A DNA stretch of 64,000 nt from Paenibacillus_E allorhizoplanae (lineage in GTDB: Bacteria; Bacillota; Bacilli; Paenibacillales; NBRC-103111), in assembly GCF_927798215.1 (NCBI RefSeq), contig NZ_CAKMMW010000006.1, positions 124,001-188,000 on the forward strand, read 5' to 3'. The translations under genes and the position numbers were made by a program. The notes under the pieces are model-generated. The model was given only the letters and a program-made list of their open reading frames with translations. It was not told where the DNA came from and did not search any database. Shown piece by piece: positions 25,824 to 33,172 of the stretch (within the stretch, counting starts at the first letter, position 1; each line of letters begins with the position of its first letter).

Positions 25824-25946
25824 ACCAATTGAAGGCCAGCTGCTGGGTGTACGCGATCTTGAAAAAACACATGCCATCTATTATATTGAGAACAGTGAAC
25901 AGTGTATGTAATGGATAAAGGGATGCCTAGCCCGAAGGAGTACGAT

Positions 25947-26225
25947 ATGTGCCGAAATATTAAACCACTTTTCAACTATGAACCGGTCGTGACAGAAGAT
26001 GAAGTTCGGGCAGCGTCCCTGCAATTTGTGCGCAAGATCTCAGGTTTTACAGAGCCTTCTAAAGTGAATGAAGCAGCATTCCAGTTGGCTGTACAAGAGG
26101 TAGCTTTGGCAGCACAGAAGCTAATGGACTCTTTGGTTACGAATGCGGAGCCTCGGAATCGAGAAGTAGAAGCGCAGCGAGCCAAAGAGCGAAATGCCAT
26201 CCGCTTTGGTACGAAAGAAGTTTAA
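25947..26225 (+). CDS. DUF2277 family protein
   Basis: 92 residues beginning MCRNIKPLFNYEPVVTEDEV, then RAASLQFVRKISGF, NEAAFQLAVQEV and the C-terminal NREVEAQRAKERNAIRFG. These are the conserved features of the DUF2277 family found across bacteria; its function is not known. The initial MCRNIK with an early Cys is nearly invariant. AAGGAG lies 6 bases before the ATG; the frame is open for 15 more codons upstream without a better start. Monocistronic, with its own terminator. Confidence 0.85.
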   Translation: MCRNIKPLFNYEPVVTEDEVRAASLQFVRKISGFTEPSKVNEAAFQLAVQEVALAAQKLMDSLVTNAEPRNREVEAQRAKERNAIRFGTKEV

Positions 26226-26240
26226 TGGATTGAAGGAATG

Positions 26241-26270
26241 GGCTTTTCTCTAGGGAGAAAAGCCTTTTTT
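26241..26270 (+). terminator. Terminator of the DUF2277 gene
   Basis: GGCTTTTCTC and GAGAAAAGCC with a short loop, followed by six T. Confidence 0.88.
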
Positions 26271-26365
26271 CATGCCTGAGAACGGGACTTTAGATGCCTG
26301 GTGGTGTCGGGTCTCGTTCTTTTGGCATATGCTGTGAATACCAATTGGAAAGTAGGTGATGGCAA

Positions 26366-27109
26366 GTGGCGAAAGGGTTTGATTGTTCAACACCGCTTAC
26401 GGCACAAAAAGCGGCTGCTTTCGTCGGACAGGGTTATACATTTGTTGCCAGATATTTGGTGCCAAGTGGTGCAAAGGCATTAACGAAATCAGAGGCTGAC
26501 GTCATTAGTGCAGCTGGTTTACAGTTGGTTTCTGTTTATGAAACAACGGCGAGTCGTGCTCTCGGAGGTAGAAGTGCTGGTTTGGCGGATGGTGCAACAG
26601 CTTTGCAGGTTGCCGCGCAAGTAGGTCAGCCGGAGGGCAGCTGCATCTACTTTGCTGTTGATTTTGACGTATCGTCTGCCCAGATGGAGGCGGTTATCGC
26701 ATATATTAAAGCGGCGAGCGAAGCTACGCCTGCTTACACGACAGGTGTGTATGGTTCATACGCCGTAATGGAGGCTGTATATGCCGCAGGGGCTTGCTCA
26801 CGGTTCTGGCAAACTTACGCTTGGAGCGGAGGTAAGAAATCGACGTTTATTCAAATTTATCAATACCTCAACGATGTCATGGCGAATGGTATTGCGGTTG
26901 ACTATGATGAATCGTATGGGAATGAAGGTTGGTGGAATAAACGGATTACACCAGAACCACCTAGCTATCCACTTACGGTGAAAGATGCCAATGCGATCAT
27001 TCCCTTCCTATCAGCAGGATATGGAGCAACCTCATCCGTGCCTGCGCAGAATGAGTTTCATCGACTCGCCAATGAATTACGTAAGGTTTCGGGTCAATCC
27101 GTGCAATAG
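26366..27109 (+). CDS. DUF1906 glycoside-hydrolase-like (Rv2525c-type) protein
   Basis: 247 residues. From the start, KGFDCSTPLTAQKAAAF, then FVARYLVPSGAKALTKSEAD, SVYETTASRALGG, IYFAVDFDVS near 92, YTTGVYGSYAVMEA near 123 and AWSGG are hallmarks of the DUF1906 TIM-barrel domain, thought to act on cell-wall polysaccharide or peptidoglycan. The last 45 residues form a separate small C-terminal part (PLTVKDANAIIPFLSAGY) after a Pro-rich linker. It starts at GTG with AGGTGATGG upstream. It has no signal peptide, so export is unclear. Confidence 0.82.
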   Translation: MAKGFDCSTPLTAQKAAAFVGQGYTFVARYLVPSGAKALTKSEADVISAAGLQLVSVYETTASRALGGRSAGLADGATALQVAAQVGQPEGSCIYFAVDFDVSSAQMEAVIAYIKAASEATPAYTTGVYGSYAVMEAVYAAGACSRFWQTYAWSGGKKSTFIQIYQYLNDVMANGIAVDYDESYGNEGWWNKRITPEPPSYPLTVKDANAIIPFLSAGYGATSSVPAQNEFHRLANELRKVSGQSVQ

Positions 27110-27129
27110 AATTGATGTGAAAATAAATA

Positions 27130-27176
27130 AGTAAAGCCCGACTGCTTTGGGACTTCCAAAGTGGCCGGGCTTTACT
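27130..27176. terminator. Convergent hairpin between the DUF1906 gene and the next minus-strand gene
   Basis: AGTAAAGCCCG and CGGGCTTTACT are perfect arms, with an inner TTTGG/CCAAA repeat. There is no long T tract on either side. Confidence 0.6.
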
Positions 27177-28351
27177 CATTGGATCACCGCGCTGCGTATG
27201 TACCACCGATCTTGTACCGAGGCACGTTCAAGATGGAAGAGCACGCGGCGACTCGAAACCGCGGAAGCTCTAGCCCCTGTCATCGTTACATCGACAGCTG
27301 TGTCGAACTGCAGGAGCTGGGATGTATCCAGCTCCTTGAACTTGGACAGGCGGCGCATGCTTCGCACATGCATCGCCTGTTCTTGCCCTGTGGTGACCTG
27401 CAGCAGCTGCAGGTCACCTTGGTGTGCGGCGCTGATCCATACGTCGATCAGCGCCCAGGGCGAGAGCTTGCTGACGTAGTCCTGCAGCAAGCCTGCAGCT
27501 CGGTGCACCATGACCTGGTGCGCCGGGTCAACGGAGCGGGAGCCGTGGGTCACGCTCCCGAGGAAGTGAATACAGAAATGACCGTTGAAGTCATTTCCCG
27601 GTATACCATCACCGCCATGCGGCATGCCATGCATGGAGGCGGCGAGCGTGCGGCCATTCAGCTTCACTAGGACCGCGCGGCGGTCCCAGCTCCATTGGCC
27701 GCCATAAATGCTTTTGAGCGTCGCGGAGTCGGTTTTCGTTAGCGGCTGTACATCCGCATGGTGGGAGCCCGCGCGGCGCTGCCCTTCGAAGCTAAGTCCG
27801 CTCATCAAATCAACGACGGTAAATGAACTGTATTTGGGGAGAACGAGACTTGCTTCTTCCCAAGGTAGCATCTCGCCATAATGCTTAGTGCGAAGGGATT
27901 GCACTTGCGCTTGCAGCGTTTCCTGAGCTGATTTGGGGAGATTGATATGTTGCTTCGAAGTCCAATCAACGACGTCTCCGCTTGGGGTGACCCCAAGATG
28001 GATGGTTTGCCCCTTTTTGTCATACGTGAGTGTGGTGTCCGGCGGAATCGCTTCTAAAGAAACATCGCCTGCTGTCCCCTCTTCCAATGCGCGTTGTAAT
28101 GCTTTATTGACGAAGGTAAGTTCGGATTGATAAAGAGCTCCTGGCGATGCTTTGACTTGAAGTTGAATGGTTCCCGCCTCAGCGGCCGTCTCTTTGTGTA
28201 ACGGTTCCATATGTTGTGCTTGTGAGCGGCTGTTAATTCCTTGACTCAAAAGTTGAGTTAGAAGGAAGGTGAGAAATAGTAGTCGCAGTTTACTGCGTTT
28301 TCGGCTTGATAACAGGGAAGCTTCCTCCTTATCGTAGGGCATTTTTGTCAA
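27176..28351 (-). CDS. Exported protein of unknown function with a conserved HFCIHF motif
   Basis: 391 residues with an N-terminal hydrophobic segment after a basic stretch (RKRSKLRLLFLTFLLTQLL), so a signal peptide or anchor. The C-terminal half contains WSWDRRAVLVKLNGRTLAAS, HGMPHGGDGIPGN, FNGHFCIHFLGSVTHGS and DPAHQVMVHRAAG: a dense set of His, Asp and Cys that looks like a metal or catalytic site. I remember this block from other Paenibacillus-type exported proteins, but no function is assigned. The part between about 27240 and 27800 is clearly GC-richer than its surroundings. No good binding site is visible at the first ATG; the next in-frame Met (MPYDKEEAS) is 3 codons later. Confidence 0.75.
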   Translation of the reverse strand: MTKMPYDKEEASLLSSRKRSKLRLLFLTFLLTQLLSQGINSRSQAQHMEPLHKETAAEAGTIQLQVKASPGALYQSELTFVNKALQRALEEGTAGDVSLEAIPPDTTLTYDKKGQTIHLGVTPSGDVVDWTSKQHINLPKSAQETLQAQVQSLRTKHYGEMLPWEEASLVLPKYSSFTVVDLMSGLSFEGQRRAGSHHADVQPLTKTDSATLKSIYGGQWSWDRRAVLVKLNGRTLAASMHGMPHGGDGIPGNDFNGHFCIHFLGSVTHGSRSVDPAHQVMVHRAAGLLQDYVSKLSPWALIDVWISAAHQGDLQLLQVTTGQEQAMHVRSMRRLSKFKELDTSQLLQFDTAVDVTMTGARASAVSSRRVLFHLERASVQDRWYIRSAVIQ

Positions 28352-28486
28352 AGATGCGAGTTGGTTGTTTTACAAGAAATTTACAGGCTCGGTTGGCTAA
28401 AGTTGTCTTGTCTGAGTTAGATTGTGATAAAATGACAAAAGTATACGATTGATTATTGATTTGGTAACGAAAGGCAGGAGAAACAG

Positions 28487-29317
28487 ATGGAGGACTATAA
28501 AGGAATACCTTTTGAACTACATATGTCAGAGCAGCGTATCGTACGAGGCGATATTTATAAAGCAAAGCAAGAACCGAGTAAGGGCACCTTATTACTATTA
28601 CATGGTTATAAAGGCTTCAAAAACTGGGGAATGTTCCCCCATGTCGCAAGCGAATTAGCAGAAGCTGTTGATGTCGTTGCCTTGAATTTTTCCCATAATG
28701 GGGTGGGTGAAGATTTGATGGATTTTACAGAACTAGAGAAATTTGCAGGTGATACCTATTCTAAAGATCTAGAGGACGTACAAGTTATTATTGCGGATAT
28801 TCATAAACACGTAGGCACTGATAAGCCAATCCTCTTACTGGGTCATAGCAGAGGCGCTGGCGTGAGTTTGATCTATGCGTTGGATCATCCTGAGGAAATT
28901 GCAGGCGTCATCAGCTGGAATGGGATTGCTCATGTCGATTTGCTCACACCTGAGAATAAAGCGGAGATGAGGGACACGGGCCGCTCCTATACCTTGAATG
29001 GACGAACGAAGCAGATGATGCCGCTCGATCTTGAAATCCTAGAAGATATGGAACGCAACGAAGAGAGATTTGATATTGTTGGAAGAATTCGTGAAGTGAC
29101 CTTCCCCATTGTACTTATTCAAGGCACGGAAGATGGAGAACGTTTGCTCAAAGGTTCTGAAAAGCTAGTCGCGAACAACGCAGCGATTCAATGGGTGAAG
29201 ATTCCAGGGGGCAACCATACCTTTGGAAGTGTACATCCGTATCAAGGAGAGACGCAGCCTCTGAGAATGGCGATCGAGGAGACAAAAGGTGCAATACGTA
29301 GCATGCTGAATATTTAA
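28487..29317 (+). CDS. Alpha/beta hydrolase (dienelactone hydrolase-like)
   Basis: 276 residues. Oxyanion motif LLLLHGYKGFKNWG near 31, nucleophile elbow LLGHSRGAG near 122 (Ser), acid in IQGTEDGERL near 207 and His in PGGNHTFGS near 244 give a full catalytic triad. No signal peptide. GGAG lies 8 bases before the ATG. Probably a cytosolic esterase or acyl hydrolase; the natural substrate cannot be told. Monocistronic and divergent from the exported HFCIHF protein. Confidence 0.85.
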   Translation: MEDYKGIPFELHMSEQRIVRGDIYKAKQEPSKGTLLLLHGYKGFKNWGMFPHVASELAEAVDVVALNFSHNGVGEDLMDFTELEKFAGDTYSKDLEDVQVIIADIHKHVGTDKPILLLGHSRGAGVSLIYALDHPEEIAGVISWNGIAHVDLLTPENKAEMRDTGRSYTLNGRTKQMMPLDLEILEDMERNEERFDIVGRIREVTFPIVLIQGTEDGERLLKGSEKLVANNAAIQWVKIPGGNHTFGSVHPYQGETQPLRMAIEETKGAIRSMLNI

Positions 29318-29330
29318 AAAGTGTTAGAGG

Positions 29331-29375
29331 GCTTTCTGGACGTAGAACATTCTACTTCTGGAGAGCTTTTTTTAG
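29331..29375 (+). terminator. Terminator of the alpha/beta hydrolase gene
   Basis: GCTTTC/GAGAGC outer arms and GTAGAA/TTCTAC inner arms with an internal loop, then seven T. Confidence 0.7.
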
Positions 29376-29545
29376 TGCTATCGACCTACAAAGTCGTAAG
29401 CTTCCGTCGAATGATAGGTCTTTTAGGTGGTTGATAGATTTAAGGTGTAGAAGTCTTATGCTGAAGAACCCTGGGAGGGATTCTTTTTGAATAGCGGGAG
29501 ATGTGAATGGAGGAGGTTGTGGTAGTAAGTTGGACCATCGTGATG

Positions 29546-29585
29546 GAAAAAGAAAACCCGCGAAGCACTAGGCTTCACGGGTTTC
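29546..29585 (-). terminator. Terminator of tRNA-Val
   Basis: On the minus strand AACCCGTGAAGC and GCTTCGCGGGTT form a near-perfect stem followed by a T-rich run. Nothing else is seen in 29376-29545. Confidence 0.85.
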
Positions 29586-29594
29586 TGTTACATA

Positions 29595-29667
29595 TGACCT
29601 GTAGTGGGCTCGAACCACTGACCCCTACCCTGTCAAGATAGTGCTCTCCCAGCTGAGCTAACAAGTC
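29595..29667 (-). tRNA. tRNA-Val (GAC)
   Basis: 73-base cloverleaf on the minus strand: acceptor GACTTGT/ACAGGTC, D-arm AGCTCAGCTGGGAGAGC, anticodon loop TTGACAG giving GAC, T-arm GTGGTTCGAGCCCAC. CCA is not encoded. Confidence 0.92.
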
Positions 29668-29920
29668 GTTTATTTATACATGTAGTAATATACCAAAAAA
29701 CCGAGTGATTGTCAATTGTTGGGTTATGTTACTTCTGTCCCCAAAAGATCAACTTATGTAGGATAGAATAAGGTTTTCGTCTCTTTTTGGACCGCGTAAT
29801 AATGAAGATGGTCTATATAGTGAAGTAATGTTCCCTATTTGAACGATGTTTCCTCATATAGCTTTCATCTTGCGTGAATTTATGGTAACTTGAGAACATT
29901 AGAGTTTGGGAGGATTAGTT

Positions 29921-30115
29921 ATGACGAAACAACAACATCGCTGGAATTTACGTTTGAAGACTAGTAATATGTATCTAGGTACGGTGTACCTAGGCGATCC
30001 GCTACCTGAAGTGGAAGATGTGATCATGATCGGTGAGAAGAAATATACAATTCTTGAGCTCGGCAGCACACGTGACGCAAGTGATGTTTTTGTTGAAGAA
30101 GTTAAAAAGAAATAA
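29921..30115 (+). CDS. Small 64-residue protein of unknown function
   Basis: GGAGG lies 9 bases before this ATG; a start 5 codons earlier has none. The product, MTKQQHRWNLRLKTSNMYLG and onward to the end FVEEVKKK, is charged and beta-rich with no membrane segment. I do not recognise a family. The 250 bases upstream, back to the tRNA-Val gene, show no other feature. A terminator follows at 30126. Confidence 0.65.
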   Translation: MTKQQHRWNLRLKTSNMYLGTVYLGDPLPEVEDVIMIGEKKYTILELGSTRDASDVFVEEVKKK

Positions 30116-30125
30116 TAATGAATAG

Positions 30126-30165
30126 GAGAAGGAGCAGATCCAAGTGATCAGCTCCTTCTTTTTCT
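30126..30165 (+). terminator. Terminator between convergent small genes
   Basis: GAAGGAGC..GATC and GATC..GCTCCTTC form a stem with a short loop, followed by a T-rich tail. Confidence 0.82.
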
Positions 30166-30455
30166 TATGTGATGTGGTATAAGGACGCAAGGCAATCGAC
30201 AAACATTTTATTATACTCTTCACGTGTGAGGTCTTTACTGCAAGCGATGTCTCTTCCCAAAAATTGAAACCAAGTGATTTCTGTAAGATTTTTCTTGTAC
30301 ACAAACTTGTCATGCTGAATAAGAAAGGTATCATTTTCGAAAAAAGGTACTTTGTCAAACTGCAGGGCTGGTTCGTTTTGTTTTTCGCTCACTAATGTGG
30401 CCAGTAGAATTAACATGCGGAAAGGATCGCGGAAAATTTCGTATTGCGTGGTCAT
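30165..30455 (-). CDS. Small 96-residue protein of unknown function
   Basis: Product starts MTTQYEIFRDPFRMLILLAT and has several aromatic residues (WFQFLGRD, MFVDCLASLYHIT) but no signal peptide or clear membrane helix. AAAGGAG stands 10 bases before the ATG, and the convergent terminator abuts its stop. No family recognised. The isolated, well-marked gene suggests it is real. Confidence 0.6.
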   Translation of the reverse strand: MTTQYEIFRDPFRMLILLATLVSEKQNEPALQFDKVPFFENDTFLIQHDKFVYKKNLTEITWFQFLGRDIACSKDLTREEYNKMFVDCLASLYHIT

Positions 30456-30582
30456 GGTTTCAACACTCCTTTTTCGGGTATCCGAGCAAGATAATCATAC
30501 TAAAGCTAGAGGATTAATTATAGGTGTTTGTGGAAACTGGTGAGGAAATTCAAGGGAAATCGGAGGAATTTCAAGGAAATAG

Positions 30583-30633
30583 AAAAAAGACTGAAGGTCA
30601 CTCTAAGGAGGATCGAGTGATTCAGTCTTTTTT
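30583..30633 (-). terminator. Terminator of the spore protein gene
   Basis: AAAAAAGACTGAA and TTCAGTCTTTTTT enclose TCACTC/GAGTGA. The stem is long and symmetric, so it can work on both strands. Confidence 0.82.
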
Positions 30634-30656
30634 GAGCTTGCTCCTACATCAAAGGA

Positions 30657-30869
30657 TTAGCGTTTGTAGCCGCCTAAAGATTGTTCAGCCATTTGCACTA
30701 ATCTTTTTGTGATGTTGCCACCGATTGAGCCAGCATCACGTGTTGCCAAATTACCGTTGTAACCAGATGGGGAGAGAGGGACACCAATTTCCTGAGCGAC
30801 TTCATACTTCATTTGATCAAGTGCTGCCTTTGCTTCTTGTACGACTAAAGTGTTTGATCTGTTAGCCAT
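30657..30869 (-). CDS. Alpha/beta-type small acid-soluble spore protein
   Basis: 70-residue DNA-binding protein that coats the spore chromosome and protects it from UV and heat. Conserved segments: ALDQMKYEVAQEIGVPL with the GPR protease site region around YEVAQE, then SPSGYNGNLATRDAGSIGGN and ITKRLVQMAEQSL. The asymmetric N-terminus (MANRSNTLVVQEAKAAL) is typical. AAAGGAGATG precedes the ATG. A sigma-G-like promoter is visible at 30902-30932. The product is expected only in the forespore late in sporulation. Confidence 0.95.
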   Translation of the reverse strand: MANRSNTLVVQEAKAALDQMKYEVAQEIGVPLSPSGYNGNLATRDAGSIGGNITKRLVQMAEQSLGGYKR

Positions 30870-30901
30870 TCAAAATCATCTCCTTTTTATTGGTACACCA
30901 G

Positions 30902-30932
30902 TATTATTTGAATGTTCAGAATATTTATTCGC
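30902..30932 (-). promoter_or_regulatory. Sigma-G-like promoter of the spore protein gene
   Basis: On the minus strand GCGAATA (30932-30926) and AATAATA (30908-30902) are 17 bases apart, close to the sigma-G pattern TGAATA and CATACTA. It is about 35 bases before the start codon. Confidence 0.5.
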
Positions 30933-30967
30933 TGAATTCAAAAAAAATTTTTATTAGTATATAAAAT

Positions 30968-30998
30968 CAATAAACCCCCAACTGTGAAGTTGAGGGGG
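30968..30998 (-). terminator. Terminator of the Glu-rich peptide gene
   Basis: CCCCCTCAACTT and GTTGGGGG form a stem on the minus strand followed by TTTATTG. Confidence 0.7.
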
Positions 30999-31027
30999 AT
31001 ATTTGATCATGTATGATAACGGTTACA

Positions 31028-31186
31028 TTATTCTTCGGATTGTTCTGCTTCTTCCTCTGCAGCAGCTGCTTCTTCAATCGCTTCAGCGATTTCTTCTTCA
31101 GCCTCTTGACTCACCACTTCTTCAGTGGATTCAGCAGAGATTTCTTCTTGCTCATTTTGTTGAACTACTTCTTCTTCTTGGCTCAT
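31028..31186 (-). CDS. Glutamate-rich 52-residue acidic protein
   Basis: GAGGAGGTGA lies just before the ATG at 31186, one of the best ribosome binding sites in the window. The product is about half Glu, with Ala, Gln, Ser and Val: MSQEEEVVQQNEQEEISAES, then EEVVSQEAEEEIAEAIEEAA. It is probably helical or disordered and very acidic. A sigma-A promoter (31218-31245) and a terminator frame it. Function unknown; such proteins may act as cation or protein chaperones, but that is a guess. Confidence 0.7.
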   Translation of the reverse strand: MSQEEEVVQQNEQEEISAESTEEVVSQEAEEEIAEAIEEAAAAEEEAEQSEE

Positions 31187-31217
31187 TTTTGTCACCTCCT
31201 CTGATACGTATAGTAAC

Positions 31218-31245
31218 ATTGTAGCACTTCTAATAGGTTATACAA
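31218..31245 (-). promoter_or_regulatory. Sigma-A promoter of the Glu-rich peptide gene
   Basis: On the minus strand TTGTAT (31245-31240) and TACAAT (31223-31218), 16-base spacing. Confidence 0.6.
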
Positions 31246-31473
31246 GTAGGTTGGGAGCGAATCTATCAGATTTAATGTAGACTTAATAGTATTGTCATTC
31301 TATAGCGGAATTGCCTTGCAAAATAAGTCGAATACGTGGAGAAAAGCCGCTAATTTCGCGGATTTCAGCTTGTGTGCATGTTTTGTTTTACTATGAATAT
31401 AAATGAGGCTAAGCAACAATATTTGATGTTTTACTATGCTGAGTTTCTATGAAAACTCATAGGAGGAATCCGA

Positions 31474-31800
31474 ATGAATCGGTCGGATGTTATTTTAGAG
31501 CTACAACTTGTACCAGAATTATTGAAACAAGCGGAAGCCATTTATGTCGATGCCGTATCTGAATTGAATTGGGCAAAGCATATGCTTCTTACGAAAGAGT
31601 ATGAAGTGATTGGCGAAGGGCTCGTAACAGGAAAGAATGAGCTGCAGCGGCAGGCGGAATTATGGCCATACACGAAAGAGTTGCAAAAACAGGTTCTACA
31701 GATGGAAGACGCGGTTGAGCATACGAAGGTGGAATTTCACTTTTACAAACGAAAATTAGAAAACCTACAAATCATCGCTAAGCTCATGACTATTTTATAA
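31474..31800 (+). CDS. Helical 108-residue protein of unknown function
   Basis: TAGGAGG precedes the ATG at ideal spacing. The product is almost entirely alpha-helical with heptad-like hydrophobic spacing (LELQLVPELLKQAEAIY, AELWPYTKELQKQVLQMEDA, FYKRKLENLQIIAKLM), so a coiled coil is likely. There is no signal peptide. I do not recognise a family; a resemblance to small phage helical proteins was considered, but no other phage gene is nearby. A terminator follows. Confidence 0.65.
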   Translation: MNRSDVILELQLVPELLKQAEAIYVDAVSELNWAKHMLLTKEYEVIGEGLVTGKNELQRQAELWPYTKELQKQVLQMEDAVEHTKVEFHFYKRKLENLQIIAKLMTIL

Positions 31801-31826
31801 TCCAGCTACAATGAACATGGAAGAGA

Positions 31827-31858
31827 AAGCCTGTAATCCAAAGATTGCAGGTTTTTTG
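31827..31858 (+). terminator. Terminator of the helical protein gene
   Basis: AGCCTGTAATC and GATTGCAGGTT with a CAAA loop, followed by T-rich sequence. Confidence 0.8.
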
Positions 31859-31976
31859 CTTTTTCAAAGGTTGATTTAGAAAATTTGTTAGTTGTTATGT
31901 GGTTATCGTGAAGGGCAGTTGTGCATCCTAAGGGTAGAATATACCAATGTGTGGTTTTACAGGAGGATTGTACAAT

Positions 31977-32528
31977 ATGAAAACAGTTCAAATGATGATG
32001 ACGGCCAGCTTGGGTCTCCTGATATTGACAGGGTGCCAATCAGTTAGAAGTACCTCAGTATCAGAGGCCACCACATCGCCAGAAACGATTCGTGTAGCGC
32101 TCATAGGTTCTAATAACCAATCCGTAGGTTCTGCACAATTAACCGCTGTTAGAGACGGTGTACAGATGGATGTAGAAGTAAGCGGTCTTTCTCCTGGCGT
32201 TCATGGTCTGCACATTCATGAGAAGGCTATATGTGAAGCACCAACATTTGATTCGGCAGGTGGGCATTTCAATCCACATATGAAGGAGCATGGCTTCCTT
32301 AATCCGAAGGGAGCACATGCTGGTGATTTGCCAAATCTCATTGTAGACGCACAAGGTAATGGGCGATTTAGCAGTGTTACGAAAGCAGTCGTCTTAGAAA
32401 AGGATAAGCCAAACTCGTTGTTCAAACCGGAAGGAACTAGTTTAGTTATCCATGAGAAAGCAGATGATTTGAAAACAGATCCATCTGGCAATTCAGGTAA
32501 GCGGATTGCTTGCGGTGCTGTGAAATAA
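31977..32528 (+). CDS. sodC: Cu/Zn superoxide dismutase lipoprotein
   Basis: Predicted to dismutate superoxide outside the membrane. 183 residues from the ATG at 31977 (AGGAGG 10 bases upstream). Lipobox LTGC puts the lipid on Cys20. The SOD fold shows GVHGLHIHEKAICE, GGHFNPHMKEHG, HAGDLPNL and SLVIHEKADD. His79, His81, His97 and His159 are in the places of the copper ligands, and His97, His105, His114 and Asp117 in those of zinc; Cys86 and Cys179 can form the family disulfide. The B. subtilis homologue YojM is reported to lack copper ligands; this one appears complete. It is close to the Gln-rich protein gene 22 bases downstream. Confidence 0.9.
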   Translation: MKTVQMMMTASLGLLILTGCQSVRSTSVSEATTSPETIRVALIGSNNQSVGSAQLTAVRDGVQMDVEVSGLSPGVHGLHIHEKAICEAPTFDSAGGHFNPHMKEHGFLNPKGAHAGDLPNLIVDAQGNGRFSSVTKAVVLEKDKPNSLFKPEGTSLVIHEKADDLKTDPSGNSGKRIACGAVK

Positions 32529-32550
32529 GGGAAGGAAGGGTTTCGACAAC

Positions 32551-33087
32551 ATGATCAAAACACAGGATCTCAAGCTGCAAATGGATGAATTAACCAAACA
32601 AAATGATATGGTACTCATTGAATTAGAGCAGGTCAAAAAAATGTTGATCTCAAGTGCGCAAAGCTCACAAGACAGTCAGGGGCAGCAGCGAGCTTCCTCT
32701 AGCAATGGTACCGCCGCGTCAAACGACTCGACTCAAGATACGTCCCAAAGTCAAGGCCAAGATCAAGGTCAATCACAAGCACAGGGCCAATCGCAGGGTC
32801 AGAATCAGAATCAGAACCAAGGACAAAATCAAGGTCAAAATATGAAATCAGACCAAGGTAATTCGAATAATCAGCAAGTAATTGATTTGGCGAATGAACT
32901 TTTAAAAATTAAAGATTTAGTCGTGAAACTGGAACAAAAGACGTCCCAGTACGTTAGCAGCCAATCGAATGGCTCGCTAACGGAAAAGGATGCGGTGAAT
33001 CTCATTTTGACATTAATGAACGGGATGGTTGACTGGGCGAGCGAGTTTGTCTCATCTAAAGCTTCCTCCAATGGTCAAGTACAGTAA
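32551..33087 (+). CDS. Gln/Gly/Asn/Ser-rich low-complexity protein with helical ends
   Basis: 178 residues in three parts: an N-terminal helix (about 1-35, TQDLKLQMDELTKQNDMVLI); a low-complexity middle (about 36-105) made of repeated QGQ, QSQ, QNQ and NQG units with many Ser; and a C-terminal helical part (about 108-170, VIDLANELLKIKDLVVKLEQ). GGAAGG lies 10 bases before the ATG. No signal peptide. The middle has prion-like composition, and the ends could oligomerise. Co-directional with sodC and probably one transcript. No family recognised. Confidence 0.75.
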   Translation: MIKTQDLKLQMDELTKQNDMVLIELEQVKKMLISSAQSSQDSQGQQRASSSNGTAASNDSTQDTSQSQGQDQGQSQAQGQSQGQNQNQNQGQNQGQNMKSDQGNSNNQQVIDLANELLKIKDLVVKLEQKTSQYVSSQSNGSLTEKDAVNLILTLMNGMVDWASEFVSSKASSNGQVQ

Positions 33088-33113
33088 CAGTATCCTATGT
33101 AAAAAAGCAAAGT

Positions 33114-33142
33114 AAAAAGGCTGAGTTCTCTCAGCCTTTTTA
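33114..33142. terminator. Bidirectional terminator
   Basis: Perfect arms AAAAAGGCTGAG and CTCAGCCTTTTT around a TTCT loop, between convergent genes. Confidence 0.9.
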
Positions 33143-33172
33143 CTTTTGCCTATAAATTAATAATTAAAATGA

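Noticed and set aside
26301..26483. 60-residue frame at the start of the DUF1906 gene
   Set aside because: Out of frame with a clear family protein and without a ribosome binding site.
31474..31800. Phage origin of the helical 108-residue protein
   Set aside because: No integrase, capsid, tail or attachment-site repeat nearby; neighbours are ordinary chromosomal genes.
32750..32860. Short DNA repeats in the Gln-rich gene as a CRISPR or tandem-repeat locus
   Set aside because: The repeats are degenerate 6- to 12-base codon repeats (CAAGGTCAA type) in frame with the protein, without spacers.
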